64,000 bases of DNA, from contig NC_003076.8 of NCBI RefSeq assembly GCF_000001735.4, positions 8,556,001-8,620,000 of the forward strand. Reading direction: 5' to 3'. Source of the DNA: Arabidopsis thaliana. Taxonomy: Eukaryota; Streptophyta; Magnoliopsida; Brassicales; Brassicaceae. Every line of letters begins with the position of its first letter. Position 1 is the stretch's first letter. Position numbers and translations under genes: made by a program. Shown one piece after another: positions 43,988 through 55,531 of the stretch. The notes under the pieces were generated by a model. The model was not told the origin of the DNA. It did not search any database and was given only the letters and a program-made list of their open reading frames with translations.

Positions 43988-46900
43988 TTAAGCGGGAGAT
44001 GGAAATACAATAAGAGGAAATTTGCGGCAAACATCAAGTCCCGTTGATTCCGCTAGATCATATTCATCCCCGGAATGTTGGACTTCCATTCTCCAGTTAA
44101 ATCGATTCACAAGGTTGGCTAGTGTCACCTCAACCAAAGCCATAGCAAATCCGATTCCAGGACAAATCCTTCTTCCAGACCCAAATGGAATGAATTCAAA
44201 ATTTGTTCCTCGAAAATCCACAAGTGAATCTAAGTGCCTCTCTGGCCTAAATTCTTCAGCATCTATCCCCCATGTCATAGTGTCTCGTTGAATAGCCCAA
44301 GCATTGATTATTACCTATATATATATATATATATAGATCCTCCAAAGACATTTAGATGCTTATTACGATTTATTGGTTAAAAGGAGCATAACAAAAGAAC
44401 AAAACAAATCACCTGTGTGCCTGCAGCTATGTCGTATCCTTTTAATTTAATATCTTCACTCAGTTCTCTGGGAACTAGTAATGGTAAAGGTGGGTGCAAC
44501 CGAAGCACCTCCTTAACCACCGCTTTTAAGTACTTCATATCCTCAACATCTTCTTCTGATATATATAGAATAAGTTTTGTTGCCTTTGCGCGAATCTCGT
44601 CTTGGAGTTTCTTCATGCACTCTGGATGTCTGATAAGCTCTGTCATTATCCATTCTAGTAGTGCGTAAGTTGTTTCTGTTCCTGCTAAAAACATATCCTG
44701 GAGGAATGAAAAATTCATTGGTTCATTGTTCCAAATACATTAAGCTATTCCTATCCATGGCTAGGCTTATATATATATATATATAATCTTACCAAGATTA
44801 GGAACTTAATGTCGCTTCGTCGAATTTGTACTCCATTTCTCTCGTGTCTTTCAAGGGATAGCAATACATCGACGAAATCCAGTGTTGGTTTATCGGTGGC
44901 ATCTAAATGCTCTTGCAACACTTTTTCCATAAGATCTCCAAATGCTTTACTCACTTCCTCGGCTTTTTCATCCACACCGCGAAGTTTATCGATCCACGCC
45001 AAACACGGGATATATTCGCCAACGGGAAATCCGCCTACAAGCTCCGTGATTTTCCTCATTTGAATTTTGAAATCACTCATGCTTTCCTCCTTGCTATATT
45101 TTCTTCCCAAGGAAACTCTACTTGTGACATCGCTTGTCAGCGTAAGAAGAAGTTCGCTTAGATTTAGTGGTGAAGAATCGGAACTTGCTTTCTCCACCCT
45201 CTCCATCATTTCACTTATCTCCTCTTCTCTTACCTTTTCAAAGGATTGTACCTTTTTTTTATTGAGTAGATTGACGATGCATACACTCTTCCTCACAAGA
45301 CAGAGTTGATATTTTCATCAGTTAATTAATCATATTCTAGTTTCAATTTATATAGATCACATGACTCAAATATTAAATAGATATTTTTCTTTTTCTTCAC
45401 CAAGTAACTATCAAGCTCATGTAAACTAAATCAAATCTGAACTTTCATATTTATGTTGTAGGCACATATAGCAAATCAAGAGAGCTAAACAGAAACTAAG
45501 GTGTTATTGGTTTATTGATTTGTAAATCTATATAGAATTTGAAAATCTCTATTAATTATGAAATCAAGATATATTGATTTTGAAATAACATGTGTTTACT
45601 CATGGATTTGAATCCTTCTATTTTTCTCTTTCAAATCCATTCAATTCCATTTAAAACATAATTTGGATTCCCAAATCCAAAAACAAATGACTACACGAAT
45701 AACAAAGGATTTTAACTAGTATTTATAAATCATCGAATCAATAACACATGGTTTTAATTAGAATTTTAAAATCAATGATTAAATAACAAATGATTTTTGT
45801 TTGGATTTTCAATTCCTTACTAGATTTTAACCCGCGGTACACCGCAGGGACAATTCATTTTTTAAAGTTAGTATATATAAAAACTTGCAAATTGTATTTA
45901 TCTATAAAATATTTTTACTTTATAGTTTACAATTGTTATTAAGTAACGTCTTGTCAAACCCGTCCCGCCAAACCCGTCCACAAAAAAAACTATTTATTTT
46001 ATTAATGTTAATCTTATTTATGATATGTTTATGAATCATTGTCTAAATATTTTAATCGATGCGGGACGTTGAACCCACATATTTTTCGCCAAGTGGTTAA
46101 TATATGTTCATTTTTAAAATTTCGAACCGTAAAATATGACGTAAAAAAACAACTCTATATATTATATAATGATGTTAAATTTTTTTGATATATTAAACTT
46201 TTTATAAGTTTAAATATTAATAAAGTTTTATAAAGTTGAAATATATAAATTATAACATTTAAAAATTATAATATTTTTTATTTTTTAGGTAATGACATAA
46301 TAACTCTAAAAGCAAAGAATTTAGACGATTTAAATCTTTAATTAAATATTTTCATTCCTAAATAATTAATTTCAGTAGCATGACTTTGTAAATAAGTTCA
46401 AATACATGATTTATTTATTTAAACAAAAAACATTTAGTAAGAACAATATTTATTTAAACAAAAAACTTTGTTTTAAAATATTGTTAACAAAATACGTTTA
46501 TGCTAATTTTAAGGGATTGATGTGAAGTTTGTTTGGATTAAATTTGATTGATAATGTGATTGACAATTTAAATTAAGAATTTTAAAAAATATAATTATTT
46601 TAGAAAAAGATTTAATGCTAATAGCATTGAGTTGTAAATAAGTCAAATTTTAGGATTTATTTGCTAAAATGGCTGAAAAAATGTATATATAGATAAATCT
46701 ATAAACCAATAACCCTTCCTAAATTTCGAAAAAAAAAATATATATATATATAGGAAAGTATTATTGTATAAAAAATAAATGACTTTTCAAAACAAAAAAA
46801 ATAATACCTTAATCTGCCTCCAATATTCTCCGTAAGGGGAGAAAACCATTTCTCGCCCACCGTTGAAAATTTTCTCCACCACTTTTAATTGCGGGCGGTT

Positions 46901-47194
46901 CGCAACCTTAAGGTCGTGTGTTTTCATGAGGTCATGAGCTACGTCAGAGGAAGAGACTACGAGGACCGGGACACGGCCAAAATGAAGGAGCATGAGTGGA
47001 CCGTAGCGGTGGCTAAGGGAACGAAGGGAGCGGTGAGGGTGGAGGCTTAGCTGATGGAGGTTTCCGATTACCGGAACTCGCCACGGAGACGGTGGTAGGT
47101 TGACTTTGGCAGTGTACGTTCGATTCAGAAATTGTTTTAGGAGAAGAAGGGCTAGGATTGTTGCTAGGCAGAGAGAGATGATTATCATTTCCAT
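43988..47194 (-). CDS. CYP71A14: Cytochrome P450 CYP71A14
   Basis: Four coding exons on the minus strand: 47194-46808, 45287-44793, 44697-44413, 44314-43988; phase 0 GT-AG introns and 497 residues. N-terminal anchor (ISLCLATILALLLLK), hinge PPSPWRVPVIGNLHQL, canonical I-helix AGTETT (299-304), K-helix EVLR, VPRELSEDIKLKGYDI, RPERH, and haem loop FGSGRRICPG with Cys440. Unlike its neighbour CYP71A15 all catalytic landmarks are normal, so it should be a working monooxygenase; the substrate is unknown to me. The two genes are very similar in exons and promoters, a recent tandem duplication. Intron 1 is 1520 bp against 927 bp in CYP71A15 and contains a MITE with a Helitron-like element inside it. 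Intron 3 begins next to a (TA)n run (44317-44335). Confidence 0.94.
45500..46715. mobile_element. MITE in CYP71A14 intron 1, split by a Helitron
   Basis: Left end 'ggtgttattggtttattgat' (45500-45519) and inverted right end 'atctataaaccaataaccc' (46697-46715; reverse complement gggttattggtttatagat) form a ~20-bp terminal inverted repeat. Similarity extends further inward: reverse complement of the left part reads 'tttcaaattctatatagatt' and the right part, once the inner insertion is removed, reads 'tttcaattccttataaatct'. Without the insertion the element would be ~342 bp. No coding capacity. Confidence 0.65.
45820..46693 (-). mobile_element. Non-autonomous Helitron-like element (ATREP type), 874 bp
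   Basis: Read on the minus strand it begins TCTATATATACATTT, preceded by A, and ends with a GC-rich hairpin (CCCTGCGGTGTACCGCGGG), ten further bases and CTAG, followed by T. TC at the 5' end, a 3' hairpin about 10 bp before CTRR, and insertion between A and T without target-site duplication are the defining Helitron traits. Stem pairing is CCC-GCGGT with one bulged base. The 'acccgcggtacaccgc' end is typical of Arabidopsis ATREP elements. It encodes no Rep/helicase. Confidence 0.68.
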
Positions 47195-48357
47195 TTCTTT
47201 CTTTGAACATAAAAAAATCCAGTTTCTCTCACTCGTGATATATATTTATGTGTTGCCTCCTACCGAGGAACCATTAAACAATCCTCTTTTATTTCCACAA
47301 CTCACTTTAACTACTTGAAAGCAATCCAACTTGAATTATTAAACAATTTGTTTCTCTCTTGTAAGTCGTAATAGATCTCGTAATAGATTTACGTGTTGGT
47401 AACAGATCTGGTGATACACACAAACTTTTAAACTGCCATTAAGGTGTTTATTTCATCGTGATGCAACATGTATGTATAAATAATGGTATTAGTTTTTGTT
47501 TGGATATTGTTATACGTGCTCAATCGGATTTGACGCTGGCATATAAGCAAATAAAGTCAAACTTACGATATTAATTACGGGTTTTTTTTTTTTTTTTTTT
47601 CTTAAAAGATTTGCTATTGGTTGCATAAGAAAGAAAATTTTACAAAGCCGAAACGTCTAAATCTAATAGGCAAAGCCGCAAAGAGCCCAACAGATCCACA
47701 ACAGGAAAAAACATTTCGAATCAAGAGAACCAACATGGGTAGTAATTAGCTACTAGTGGTAAAACCCATTGTACCCCAACACAACCTACGATTGTTTTGT
47801 GTTAGTCAGTGTTTTCACGTCCATAAAAACTTTTCTTTGACCCGTGATGCCGGATAACGGTTCAATTTTTTTGATTTTAGAAATAGAACATAAAGTTTTA
47901 GTTTTTTTTAAAACTTTTTTCAATTTTTCTTAACAGATGAAATAAAATATATGACTCAACACATCTCTCCATTATTTCTCGCATCTCTCATCTCATATGA
48001 ATCTCATAGGTTTGGAAAATCATGTAGTGCAAATCACTTTCCTTAACATTTATTATCCCTTGAATCCGTCATAGAGGTATTTAGCCCTAATTCTACAACG
48101 GTCCGAATAATTCCATCCATAAAGTCACTTTCAATATGATTCCACCCAAAACTAAGTTAGTACCTGACAATGCAGTCCGGTGAGATAGTCTCGAGAAATG
48201 CAGCCGCCTTAGCACCAAAATCACTGAGTCCATAGTGATCCGTTATTTTTAAGCCTCTTACTAAGAGTCAATCGTATTTACTGGCTAGTTTCTATTAGTT
48301 TTGCTAATTGCTAAATATGATATCCAAAAGTATGTAATAGCATAGACGAACGTTTAA
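47195..48357. other. Spacer between CYP71A14 and the ABC1 kinase gene
   Basis: Includes the CYP71A14 promoter (TATA-like ATAAATATAT on the minus strand at about 47238-47249), a poly(T) run at 47583-47600, and then the 3' flank of the ABC1 kinase gene. Nothing else recognisable. Confidence 0.55.
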
Positions 48358-51300
48358 TTATTGGCTCTTATTGTGATGGAGCAATTTGGAGAGAAGGATC
48401 CAACAAGTGTGAGGCACTTTGTGGCCAAAATGTGTAGACAATGCAGAAACAATATCTAAAGCATAACTATGAACCTCAGACTTCCTTGACATCCGAAGAA
48501 GCATTGATATCCACATTCCCGGTGCAAGCTTCACCGCCTCACTCAGACCTTTGAATCCATTGCTCACTCTTTTCATTGTCCCTTCTTCCTGCAGTTTTGA
48601 ATTGACAAGATTATTTTCAGAAGATTCCGTTGCGAAAGAAAGAAATAGGGAAGGATGATTTACTGACCGTCTTAAGATTGATGGTCTTGTTGAGCTCAAG
48701 AGCCTCTACTTCCAGGAAAATATCAACCACTCTGATTATGTCTTGAAGAAGGAAGACCCGAACTCTCTGCCCTTTCTCGGATAATATGAACAGTAGCAGA
48801 TCTTCTGTTGCGGAAACTACTGAATGCATGTCGAATGATTTCAGTTCCGATGATTTCTTCAACGTTTTATCTTCTGGAGAGTCTCCTGAAGTCGCAGAAG
48901 CCTGTTCTGATATTGCTGCTACCTGGAAAATAGAGCTTGTTAGCTGCTCATTCGTTAGATTATTCAATAATCATAACGAGAGGAGCTATATGACAGTACC
49001 AGGCGTTCAAGACGATTCCACCTTATTGATCCATCATTACAAATGACAAGCTCCCTTAGTATTTTCCTCATATCTGGGCTTGGATCTGCTAATAGCCTCC
49101 CGATAACAAATGGATATGCACTCTCAATCACTTTAAACTCTGGATCAAGAATCTTAGCCGTGCCTTCCAGTGAACCAAGAGATCTTATAACAAGAGCATA
49201 GTCTGGAGGCAGCGAAAAGTTGAACTCGTACATAACATCATATAATTGTTCCATCACCCCCTGTACAGCAAAAAGTAAGGATTATGGTAGAACTATAATG
49301 ACAGGACAGGGTAAAACTATAATCACGGTGAAGAATCCTGTCGATGGAATCTCACCAAAACGAAATTCACTTAACTATGACAAGGTCAGTTGCTGATTGG
49401 GGTTTTAAGAGTAGGAAAACATCTACAGAAATAATACACCTCTCTCAGAAATCCGAATTTCTCAAATTTATAGTAGCCATCCAACGTTTTGAACTATCAT
49501 GAAGCTGAGAGTTTGGTTTAATGCATGAGATAGCTTCCAGACATAAGTCATTCTAGCAGAAGTAAAGAAAGTGCTAATGAGGTCGGTCTAATTACCATCA
49601 TTGTAAAACAACCAGGCTCCTACTATTACTCCTATTAAGTTTTCTCCACCTTTGTGGCTACTCAAAAGCATTAGGTTGTAAAGAAATCATTTTAAAATGT
49701 GCCTTTTCCGACTTGCATGTTTAGATGAAACATTTCAGCTCATAGGCAATAATATTAAAAATGCTGATAAAGGCTTTGCCACAATTTTAAATTTCAGTGA
49801 ATCTGTCTTTAGGTTTAGTGTAATTTTCATCACAAGATGAAGATACCTGGAAATCTTGTGATATTCTCGTAGTAGAACCAAATGAAGTACGCAAAGCATT
49901 TGAAACTGCTTGTATATCAACCCCTTCAGGCAAAAATCCCAAGGACAGGAAATCATTTGCCAAACTTAGAGAATCACGGTTGACAAAATGCACCAGCTGT
50001 AACAGCAATAGAACTAATCAAAATTGACAAAGTGAAGGAAACACAATCTCAAATGGAGAAGTTATTCTTTCGCCATCTTAAGCCGCATATAAGAAAAATT
50101 GAAAAGAAGCAAGAAAGACTGCAAGCATATCTAAGACACAGAAGGCAAGGATAAAATGAAGTAGAGCTTACAATTTGAATAAGTCCCACACGGTAATGGC
50201 GTGGAATATTCCCCATCATTCCGAAGTCAAAGTAAACAAGAGACCCTTCTTTAGTAGCCACAAGATTTCCTGGGTGCGGATCAGCATGAAAGAATCCAAC
50301 CTCAAGAAGCTGCTTTAATGAACAGGATAAGCCCTGCGAACCAGACCAATACAAGGTTCTTAACAAAACATCTACACCTATCTCTCAGAATAACAAAGTT
50401 CAATCCACAGATTCATTTGCCACTTTGTGAGGAATGGACGATAATTTATAATTAGGTAACAGTTATTTTGTTACCTGATCGATCAAGTCCCTTCTATCAA
50501 GGGAAGCCCTTTTCAGCTTAATTTCATCTGTTAATTTTATGCCATCGATCCATTCCATTGTGAGCACTGCTGTGCGTGTAAAATTCCAGTAAATTTTAGG
50601 GACTTTGATGTTCTCTGCTCTGTGATTCCTGGACATATTCCTAGGTCCAGCGTTATCATCAATCTGCTCATTCCCTGCCAATGTTCAAAGATATATTGCA
50701 TTTGACAATGATATTTCAAAAGAGAATGAACAAATTTATACAAGCGAACCTACCTGAGTCAAAACTGTATAGAGAGGCAAATCGTTCTGCATTTTTTGCC
50801 TCGAGAACGTAATCTATTTCGTCAAACATATGCCTGACCTGTTTATCCAAGAGAGACATGAACATGTTAGTATAATATAGGTAAGCAGAAAACTAGTCCG
50901 AACATATCAGATAAATGACTGACCATCTCATTCACCGCTACCAAAAGATCCTTACGGGCTTTAGCAAATCGTTTCAGTTGTCCCCCAATCATTTTGAATA
51001 AGAGGGCATCACGTGTTAGAATGAGTGACATTCCAGGTCTCTGAACCTTAACGGCTACCAATTGTCCAGAATGCAGATGAGCTGCAATACTTAAGGGAAA
51101 AAATGAAACATTTAGCTTCTAATAACTCTAAATTGAGAAAAATAGAAAGGAGAATAACGGTAGAGACCAAACGGATAGAAAATAGCAGACCACGGTTATA
51201 AGGTATCTAACCTTTGTATACCTGACCCAGGGATGCAGCAGCAACAGGTTTAAGACTAATATCTGCAAAAAGTTTTGACACTGGAGCACCCAGTTGCTCT

Positions 51301-52310
51301 TCAATACATCGCATGGCAACAGTAGTTGGAAATGGAGGAATCTGGTCCTATAATCATCAAGAAAAAATACTTTATCTAATTATTCGAGCATAGCCATATA
51401 ATTAACTTGAAAGAAAGAAAGAAAGATTTCCCACCTGCAATTTTGAAAGTTCCTGACAGTATATAGATGGTAATATGTCTGGTCTCGTGCTCAGTGCCTG
51501 TCCCAGCTGCAAGTCAAATGATGTATGATATAACGAGGAATTAAAAGAAAAGGCTAAGATTAGTATATTTAGGGGAGTAATGGATTAGCAAATAAGTAAC
51601 ATGCCTTAATGTAGAAAGGCCCCAAGCTGATAAGAGTCTCACGGAACTGCATCCAAAATGTGATAAAGTACTATTAAATAAATTTGTCCAGGCCTTGTAT
51701 CCAAAAAGTACTCTTCATGTTAACTTATTAAACAAGTATTGGCAAACAACAAATCACCATAGATTGCGAATTTACTGACCTTGACAGCCCGTTTCCTCAT
51801 ATCCTGAACAAACAGCTGCCAAAAGGCAAGCTTCACCACATGATACGAAATGATTGCAGCTCTATACAAAGCCAAAAAGGGTCCAAAACGATACACTGCA
51901 GAAAAACTTTTCGAGCTATATGCTCCTAGAGCATGTCCAAATTCAGTTTCAAGGGATTCTCTCCGCAACTTTGCATACTCTGCCGTAGGTATTCCACCAT
52001 GTACGCTGGTGAAACCCGTCGAATACCTGCAAACCCAATCCCAAAAATTTTTTATCCCAATAAAACATCCTGAAATCTCGATAGGTTGTGTATCTGCAAA
52101 TTATTCAGCATGATCAAGAACTCACGCTCTGCGTTGCAAGCAAAATGGTGAAACCCATGAATTTGTCTGTCTTGAGAGTTCATTATTCTTCAAGCTTGGA
52201 GACAGACAAATAGTATTGTCATCACGGAACGCTACAACTATAGCAACAACAACCTCATCAACATAAAGTTCAATCTCCAAAAGGAAAATAGGAAATCTCA
52301 GCAGCAACAT
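48358..52310 (-). CDS. ABC1/ADCK/UbiB-family atypical protein kinase (AT5G24970-like)
   Basis: Thirteen coding exons on the minus strand: 52310-52126, 52026-51780, 51646-51605, 51506-51435, 51347-51212, 51081-50924, 50838-50754, 50674-50475, 50333-50172, 49996-49847, 49260-49000, 48922-48668, 48588-48358. Lengths sum to 728 codons with no stop, giving 727 residues. Family motifs in order: KxGQ (KLGQ, 158-161) with STRPDILP, Ala-rich loop AAAS (218-221) then LGQVYKA, VAVK (Lys239), [21 protein letters not shown] (Asp393) and DFGMMG (Asp411). Family knowledge: such kinases regulate quinone/prenyl-lipid metabolism in plastids or mitochondria; the N-terminus is compatible with organelle targeting but unusual. 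One intron (51604-51507) begins with GC rather than GT. Residues ~500-727 form a helical C-terminal extension. ATG 52310 is the first in-frame ATG after a stop. Confidence 0.9.
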
Positions 52311-52633
52311 TCATCACCATTTAGCAAAGTTAACAGTGAAAACTTCACTGAAACTGAGTTTGAGCAACCAAGGGATTACAAAGCAAAGAGTTTTCAGCAT
52401 TACAAAACTAACATCCAAGTTTCCAAAATTCCCCAAACGCAGAAATTGTATGTTCTCGTGATAATCACAATTCTAGTAAATCAAGTGGATTCTCGAGTCA
52501 GAAATCCAGAATTTCAACACGAAAATCATCCACACCCGAAATTTATACCGAATAACATCGAAATTTCCATAAAATGCAAGACCTATAAAGAGAAGAAAAA
52601 CGTACTTCTCCGGAGCAGCGAAACACGACGGTG

Positions 52634-52885
52634 ATGGCGGAGCGCAACAACGGCATTCCTCATCGGCTAACAACACGAACGAGACGAAGATCTATTCAGT
52701 CGAACAGCAAGCGAAAATCCCATAGTCCGTTAGATTCACCACTCGTTAGCTTTTATGCACACAAACTGTTCGATAAAATGCGTAAACGAGATTGTCCGTC
52801 CGAAGAAGACGAAGAAAGTTTTGAGAGTCTCTTTCTCCACGTAAGAGCCGAAGAGAGCAACCGAGCAAAAGACACCGAGAATTAG
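52634..52885 (+). CDS. Small hypothetical protein, divergent from the ABC1 kinase gene
   Basis: An 83-residue intronless frame (MAERNNGIPHRL ... RAKDTEN). It has a basic N-terminal half (RTRRRSIQ, KRKSH, KMRKR) and an acidic Ser/Glu-rich C-terminal half (SEEDEESFESLF). No membrane segment or domain that I recognise. ATG 52634 lies 323 bp from the ABC1 kinase ATG in head-to-head orientation, so the two could share a promoter. Composition (balanced GC in a very AT-rich window) supports coding, but without homologues this could also be 5' UTR sequence. Confidence 0.5.
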   Translation: MAERNNGIPHRLTTRTRRRSIQSNSKRKSHSPLDSPLVSFYAHKLFDKMRKRDCPSEEDEESFESLFLHVRAEESNRAKDTEN

Positions 52886-52950
52886 TCGCCACGTCCATGA
52901 CACGTGGCAAATTCCGATGGAGTCGGCGTTACTGTTACTAAGCGGGATCA

Positions 52951-52973
52951 GGCCCATTAAAGCTTAGGCCCAT
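52951..52973. promoter_or_regulatory. Paired GGCCCA (site II-type) motifs
   Basis: AGGCCCATT and AGGCCCATA occur 17 bp apart, between the two small plus-strand genes and ~170-195 bp upstream of ATG 53146. Tandem TGGGCC/GGCCCA motifs are the TCP-bound site II elements common in promoters of ribosomal, mitochondrial and other housekeeping genes in Arabidopsis. Confidence 0.5.
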
Positions 52974-53145
52974 ATTTTCAACGTAACTGGATTAAGTAAT
53001 AACTTTACTTCTGTTCCCAAACAGTACTGCAAAAAAATTCAAATCGGAGAAGGGATAAATCGCCGACGACTCTTTCTTCTCTCACATGTCATACTAATAC
53101 CTAAGTCGTCGTCTCTGGCAGAGAAAATTCGGATTCGATTGAGAG

Positions 53146-53372
53146 ATGGAGAACTCTGTGGATCTAGTACCGGCGATGGTTGTATTTCTCGCCGCAGTCC
53201 ACGTTATCGCCTTGGTACTTGTCTCTCATCGTTTTTACTTTTGTGCTCTCTGTTTCGAATTAGTTTTTGCAGCGACGATCGTTGATCAGTTTTCTGATTA
53301 TTGGATTTGTAGGTTTACTGGATTTATAGATTGGCCTCTGATCGTCCACCTCAGAGGAAAAAAATTCAGTGA
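53146..53372 (+). CDS. 42-residue single-pass membrane protein with one intron
   Basis: Exon 1 is 53146-53214 (23 codons, ending ...HVIAL, donor GTACTT), exon 2 is 53313-53372 (VYWIYRLASDRPPQRKKIQ, stop TGA), acceptor TTTGTAG, intron 98 bp, phase 0. The result has an acidic short N-terminus (MENSVDLVP), one long hydrophobic helix across the splice junction (residues ~8-29) and a basic C-terminus (R-x5-R-x4-RKK), so a membrane micropeptide with a cytosolic positive tail is likely. Reading straight through the intron gives a longer 98-residue frame, but the intron portion does not look like conserved protein. I recall similar ~40-residue predicted membrane proteins in other plants; their function is unknown. 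Site II motifs upstream suggest broad expression. Confidence 0.7.
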
Positions 53373-54590
53373 GGTAACTACGATTCATCGATTGGTGGAT
53401 TACGATTCCGATCTGATGTTGCGTTTATCGGCGTTTTTGTGATTGTTAAGTTTGATGAATTTGTCCTTAAGTAACTTTTTGGAATTGAACTTGGTAGTTT
53501 CTTGTGTTTATGGGAAGTGATAGATTTTGTTACATTTTCCAGTCATTGGTTCATAGCATCATGATTTTTGCACTTATTATAGAGATTTAACATAAGTTAC
53601 ACTACCGAACTGTGCTCAAACGTTATGGCTAGTGAGAGATGTGTTCTTTGTTCTTGGTCTCATCCAACACTTTCTCATTTGCCATTATTCCTGCAGCACC
53701 ATTGATTGATTATTAGTTGGGTTGGTTACAAATAGTCTATTACTACAATCTTCTTTTCTGTCTAAGTTTCACTCTTTGAGGTAGGGATTTTGTTTCTTAA
53801 AGCTGCATTGTTGGTTTGTTTTTGGAGTTGACTGTCACAATTTTGATTGTTGATAAGTGACCAAATTAAGGAGAAGCAATATAGATATATGGTTATAACT
53901 ATGTTGAGTAAGTCGAGAACTATTAGAAATCAGTCGGTGTGGACCGTGTGGTTATTAGATAATTTAGATTGGTCATGTAATTTTTGGACTTTTTTTAGTG
54001 AAGGATACAGACTTTAGATTTATAGTCAAAAGTAAACTCTAATTTTAGGGGAGTTATTGGACGTTAGATTTTAGGTTTAAAATTCAAGAGAGTTTTAGTG
54101 TGTTATTCAATCGTTACTACTATAAGTGGTTCTTGATCCAGGAAAAGTTTGATTACCGATTATAATTCAGTTTGTTAAGCCAAACGAAATAATATCATAT
54201 TTGGTTTATTATCGATTCTGAAATAGAATTCGGTTGAAAATAGACTGATAAATATTATTATTTCATGAAAGCGTATTGAAAATTAAAAAACCATAAATTT
54301 TAAGATTGTTGTTATTTACAAATTAGATACAACTCATTCAATGACACTGACACACCTTATTAAAAGAGAAACCAACCCTCTCAAAAACTAAAAGAATGTT
54401 AGTTAGATTTATACGTTAATAGAAATAATATTCTGACATTCATAAACAAAACGGTCCAGTGACAGTGAGAGCTCGTGCTAAAATCTCATTTTTAGGAAGA
54501 AGTGCCCAAGGAGTAGTAATATAATCAGATCCCACCACTCGAAAATAGAGAGTCAACCACAGAGAGAGATATCAACAAATCACACACGCC
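53373..54590. other. Intergenic region with DUF1336-A promoter
   Basis: The first part is 3' flank of the small membrane-protein gene. From about 54230 the sequence is duplicated upstream of all three DUF1336 genes (for example 'taaaattt/aagattgttgttattta' at 54296-54318, 59460-59482 and 62329-62351; 'agagaaaccaaccctctcaa' at 54365 and 62395). Confidence 0.6.
54451..54460 (+). promoter_or_regulatory. Conserved ACGGTCCA promoter motif, copy upstream of DUF1336-A
   Basis: 'cattcataaacaaaACGGTCCAGT' lies 140 bp upstream of DUF1336-A; the same word lies 114 bp upstream of copy B (59895-59904) and, as ACGGTCCAAT, 86 bp upstream of copy C (62481-62490). The surrounding DNA is duplicated too, so conservation may reflect recent origin as well as function. 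Confidence 0.35.
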
Positions 54591-55475
54591 ATGAACCAAA
54601 CCAAAACTACCACCGACGATAACAAAAACTCCAAACCGGCCGAAACCGAATCAACCATCACCGTACCGGAATGGATAACCGAAACAATCAACGGTGGCTC
54701 CTTCTGCCACGTAGATCTCGAGACCGGAACCAACGGCTGGGCTTCACCACCAGGCAACGTGTTCTCTCTCCGCTCACATAACTACTTCACCGCCACAAAA
54801 CAAAAATCTCCCGGCGGCGATTACCTCCTCTCTCTCGCCGCCGTAGACTGGCTCAAATCCACCACAAAGAAACTCGATCACATCCTCTCTCGTCCCGATA
54901 ACCGTGTAATCCACGCTTTCAAAACATCCCAATCTCGTAGCTTCATCTTCGCCGTTAATTTCCAGGTCCCAGGGAAAGAACACTACAACTTGGTCTTCTA
55001 CTTCGCAACACAAAAACCAATCCCTTCCGATTCACTCCTCCACAAATTCATCAATACAGACGAAGATTCGTTTCGCAACGAGAGATTCAAAATCGTTAGC
55101 AATGTTGTGAAAGGTCCTTGGGTTGTTAAAGCAGCAGCTGGGAAATTTGGTGCATTTGTTGCTGGGAAGGCTATGAAGTGTACTTATTATAGAGGAGATA
55201 ATTATTTTGAGGTTGATGTTGATATAAGTAGCTCGGCGATTATGACGGCGCTTATTAGGTTTATGTTGGGGTATGTTACGTATTTAATGGTTGATATTGG
55301 TTTTGTTGTGGAAGCGCAAACGGCGGAGGAGTTGCCGGAGAGATTGATTGGTGGTGCTAGGATTTGTCATATGGAGTTGTCCTCGTCGTTTTTGGTTGAT
55401 GATGACGAGAAGAAGAGTTTACAGCCACGGCGGAGAATGATGGGTGCGGCGGAAGATAACGACGATGAGATTTGA
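54591..55475 (+). CDS. DUF1336 (EDR2 C-terminal domain) protein, tandem copy A
   Basis: An intronless 294-residue protein made almost only of the DUF1336/EDR2_C domain (~25-270). Landmarks: a polar Thr/Asn/Glu N-terminus, VPEWITETINGGSF, the GNVFSLRS..YF block, KQKSPGGDYLLSL, VDWLKST, FIFAVNFQVPGKEHYNLVFYF, FRNERFKIVSNVVKGPWVVKAAAG, a conserved NYFEVDVDISSSAIM, LGYVTYLMVDIGFVVEAQT and ELPERLIGG. In ENHANCED DISEASE RESISTANCE 2 this domain follows PH and START domains and is lipid-linked; here it stands alone, as in a group of small Arabidopsis paralogues (AT5G24990/25010/25020 from memory) of unknown function. Copy A is the most 5' of three head-to-tail copies. Confidence 0.88.
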   Translation: MNQTKTTTDDNKNSKPAETESTITVPEWITETINGGSFCHVDLETGTNGWASPPGNVFSLRSHNYFTATKQKSPGGDYLLSLAAVDWLKSTTKKLDHILSRPDNRVIHAFKTSQSRSFIFAVNFQVPGKEHYNLVFYFATQKPIPSDSLLHKFINTDEDSFRNERFKIVSNVVKGPWVVKAAAGKFGAFVAGKAMKCTYYRGDNYFEVDVDISSSAIMTALIRFMLGYVTYLMVDIGFVVEAQTAEELPERLIGGARICHMELSSSFLVDDDEKKSLQPRRRMMGAAEDNDDEI

Positions 55476-55531
55476 GATTTGAGTGAAAGAAAAGCAGGCT
55501 ACGTCAAAAAAAATAAAAATAGGTCAAGGTT

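Noticed and set aside
51600..51606. Possible frameshift in the ABC1 kinase at the exon ending AAG
   Set aside because: A GC-AG intron gives a perfect frame and the family KLGQ motif; the whole model sums to a whole number of codons.
53215..53442. 98-residue read-through form of the small membrane protein
   Set aside because: The part beyond residue 23 is intron sequence with good GT and AG signals; the spliced form gives a coherent peptide.
54774..55013. Minus-strand frames over all three DUF1336 genes
   Set aside because: They recur in each copy only because the genes are duplicates; they are antisense shadows of the domain's 5' half.
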